Of a stretch of DNA of 6,131 nucleotides, positions 4,835 to 6,131 are shown piece after piece. Below the pieces are notes generated by a model. The model did no database searches, was not told where the DNA came from, and worked only from the letters and a program-made list of their open reading frames with translations. Source of the DNA: Nitrososphaeraceae archaeon (GTDB lineage Archaea; Thermoproteota; Nitrososphaeria; Nitrososphaerales; Nitrososphaeraceae); assembly GCA_025937665.1 (NCBI GenBank), contig JAICQW010000106.1, forward strand, positions 1 to 6,131. The letters run 5' to 3'. Position numbers and translations under genes: made by a program. Position 1 is the first letter of the stretch. Every line of letters begins with the position of its first letter.

Positions 4835-5260
4835 CTATCTTATAATCATGATTGGACATGATGAATGATGTAAGACTTTGCTCGATACACTACCTAGGAC
4901 TAATTCTTTGAACTTTCCCATTCCTCTAGTGCCCATTACTATAAGATCATGTTTCTCCTTTTCACAATAATCCAAAATAGCTGAGCTAGGATTTCCCTGA
5001 AGCATTTTTGTATCTATGGTTAATCCTTTTTTGGTAGCAATTTCTGAACATTTCGAAAGTATGAGTTGGTTTTCCTTTTTATAAGCCTCCAGGAGCTCTC
5101 TAAGCAATTTTTCAGACTCAATATGTAAAACGGGGACGTTGTCCATAACATGAATTGCTGCAACTTTTGAACCTAATTTTTCTGAAAGGAATAGTGCTGC
5201 GTCTAATGCTCTATGGGAATTATCGGAACCATCAACAGGTACCAGTATTCTTGAAAACAT
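4835..5260 (-). CDS. UspA-family universal stress protein
   Basis: A single Usp domain of 141 residues, the standard length. The N-terminal strand and loop ILVPVDGSDNS (5-15) holds the conserved Asp10. The C-terminal ATP-binding motif G-2x-G-9x-G-S is complete (Gly110, Gly113, Gly123, Ser124), followed by SSKVLHHSSCPIMII, the usual last helix and strand. ATP-binding Usp proteins are cytosolic dimers that bind and slowly hydrolyse ATP or signal through it. They are linked to stress survival, and the particular stress cannot be read from the sequence. A charged helical stretch (about 48-78) separates the two halves, as in other family members. The gene is divergent from the Nramp transporter gene and convergent with the second CBS gene. 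Confidence 0.96.
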   Translation of the reverse strand: MFSRILVPVDGSDNSHRALDAALFLSEKLGSKVAAIHVMDNVPVLHIESEKLLRELLEAYKKENQLILSKCSEIATKKGLTIDTKMLQGNPSSAILDYCEKEKHDLIVMGTRGMGKFKELVLGSVSSKVLHHSSCPIMIIR

Positions 5261-5285
5261 TGAATTTCAATAAATCATTAGTGCT

Positions 5286-5309
5286 TATTATACTATAACA
5301 TATGGTTAT
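5286..5309 (-). promoter_or_regulatory. UspA promoter with adjoining palindrome
   Basis: On the minus strand TATAATA (5292-5286) is centred about 29 nt before the ATG at 5260. ATAAC (5295-5299) and GTTAT (5305-5309) form an inverted repeat with a 5-nt spacer directly upstream, where a BRE or an operator would lie. A regulator bound there could control access of TFB/TBP to the promoter. Confidence 0.4.
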
Positions 5310-5341
5310 CTTAGCATAATCAAAGGTGTCATCAATTAAAA

Positions 5342-5351
5342 TACTAAATAC
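5342..5351 (+). promoter_or_regulatory. TATA-like box for the Nramp gene
   Basis: TACTAAATAC follows an A-rich run and is centred about 34 nt before the proposed TTG start at 5381, giving a leader of a few nucleotides. It shares the 120-nt divergent spacer with the UspA promoter. Confidence 0.3.
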
Positions 5352-5380
5352 CTGTGAGCCTATAGTAATTCGCTCAGCAA

Positions 5381-6131
5381 TTGCGTGGGAAAAAGAAGAA
5401 TAACTCAATTCCAAACTTCAACTTATCACCATTTAACAAGTTACGTTTAGGATCCATATCACAACTTCTCAGGGCGTTGGGTCCTGGTGTAATAACCGGA
5501 GCAGCAGATGATGATCCATCAGGTATTGCGACCTACTCTCAAGCAGGTGCAAAATATGGTCTTGGCATGTTATGGATGACTCTCTTTCTATTACCTACCA
5601 TGATTGTTATACAAGAAATGTGCGCTAGGATTGGTCTCCTAAGCGGGAATGGTTTGGCGGCGCTGATAAAGAAAAAATACAATACAAGAATTGTATATCC
5701 TATATCAGGTCTTCTATTAATTGCCAACACAATTAATATTGGAGCAGATTTGGGAGCTATGTCTGCGTCAGTCCGAATCATCTTTCCAGATGTTCCCTTA
5801 ATAGTAACGTCATTGTTGTTTTCAGTTTTTATAATTATCGCCGAAATTTTTATTCCTTATCATAAGTATGTCCGAGTACTCAAGTACTTGGTTCTTTCAC
5901 TTTTCGCTTATGTCATCACTGCCATTATTGTTGGAGGAAATATAAGCCAGATATTTTTTACGATAATTCCTTCCATAAGTTTGAGTTCTGACTATGCTAT
6001 TATGTTCGTGGCAGTTATCGGCACAACAATTTCACCTTATCTTCTGTTCTGGCAAACATCTGAAGAGGCTGAAGAGGATGTAGCAAAACATAGAATAAAA
6101 GAGATTGGGGAAGGTAAACCAAAGGTATCCC
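5381..6131 (+). CDS. Nramp-family divalent metal transporter, 3' end outside window
   Basis: The first 250 residues of a polytopic membrane transporter; the frame is open to the window end, and full family members have about 400-450 residues. Nramp (SLC11) proteins carry Mn2+, Fe2+ or related ions by a LeuT-like alternating-access fold, usually with protons. The start of TM1 is clear: ALGPGVITGAADDDPSGIAT (residues 32-51), then QAGAKYG and further hydrophobic segments at about 60-80, 104-122, 137-158, 167-186 and 206-224. TM1 keeps the metal-ligand Asp45 and Pro46, but the usual DPGN reads DPSG. TM6 reads GTTISPYLLFWQ, where classical members have a Met-Pro-His-Asn motif, so the metal-binding Met is Ser218. 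It thus belongs to a divergent Nramp subgroup whose substrate I cannot assign. The TTG at 5381 is the only usual start codon between the upstream stop (5366-5368) and the first conserved block. It has no Shine-Dalgarno site. Confidence 0.92.
   Translation, partial: MRGKKKNNSIPNFNLSPFNKLRLGSISQLLRALGPGVITGAADDDPSGIATYSQAGAKYGLGMLWMTLFLLPTMIVIQEMCARIGLLSGNGLAALIKKKYNTRIVYPISGLLLIANTINIGADLGAMSASVRIIFPDVPLIVTSLLFSVFIIIAEIFIPYHKYVRVLKYLVLSLFAYVITAIIVGGNISQIFFTIIPSISLSSDYAIMFVAVIGTTISPYLLFWQTSEEAEEDVAKHRIKEIGEGKPKVS

Noticed and set aside
5232..5414. Minus-strand open frame of 60 codons
   Set aside because: It overlaps the UspA start, the divergent promoter region and the Nramp start, and shows no protein-like features.
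5539..5781. Minus-strand open frame of 80 codons
   Set aside because: Antisense to the Nramp gene, whose plus-strand translation matches the family throughout.
1..6131. CRISPR array, tRNA, rRNA, intact insertion sequence or defence cassette
   Set aside because: I looked for evenly spaced repeats, tRNA-like arms, transposase motifs and defence domains on both strands and found none.

Overview
The window looks like archaeal chromosome, most likely an ammonia-oxidising thaumarchaeon of the Nitrososphaera/Nitrosocosmicus type. This is inferred from the low GC content, short TATA/BRE-like boxes about 25-30 nt before most start codons (typical of leaderless archaeal mRNAs), few Shine-Dalgarno sites, and the gene mix: twin-CBS proteins, UspA, DUF1059, DUF2203, a class III cyclase-like protein and a secreted kelch protein. 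No marker gene fixes the taxon.

Layout. 106-510 (+) encodes a DUF2203 protein followed by a hairpin/T-run terminator. 511-810 is non-coding, with nested inverted repeats. 811-1764 (-) is a secreted six-bladed kelch propeller. 1765-2281 has no intact gene; it holds a probable frameshifted small membrane-protein remnant and the promoter region of the next gene. 2282-2995 (+) is a twin-CBS protein with a long C-terminal extension that may be a winged helix. 3058-3240 (+) is a DUF1059 small protein. 3296-4036 (-) is a class III nucleotide-cyclase-homology protein with altered catalytic residues. 4037-4293 is a divergent promoter region with a 31-nt-spaced direct repeat. 4294-4743 (+) is a second, minimal twin-CBS protein. 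4835-5260 (-) is a UspA protein with an intact ATP-binding motif. 5381-6131 (+) is the N-terminal part of an Nramp-family metal transporter, cut by the window end.

The genes alternate strand and most appear to have their own promoter, so this is not an operon. Four of the eight (two CBS proteins, the cyclase homologue, UspA) belong to families that bind adenine nucleotides. The region therefore reads as a loose neighbourhood of energy- or stress-sensing proteins beside a metal transporter. I see no CRISPR array, tRNA, rRNA, intact insertion sequence or recognisable defence system. The least ordinary items are the cyclase and Nramp active-site substitutions, the CBS-winged-helix candidate, and several operator-like repeats.
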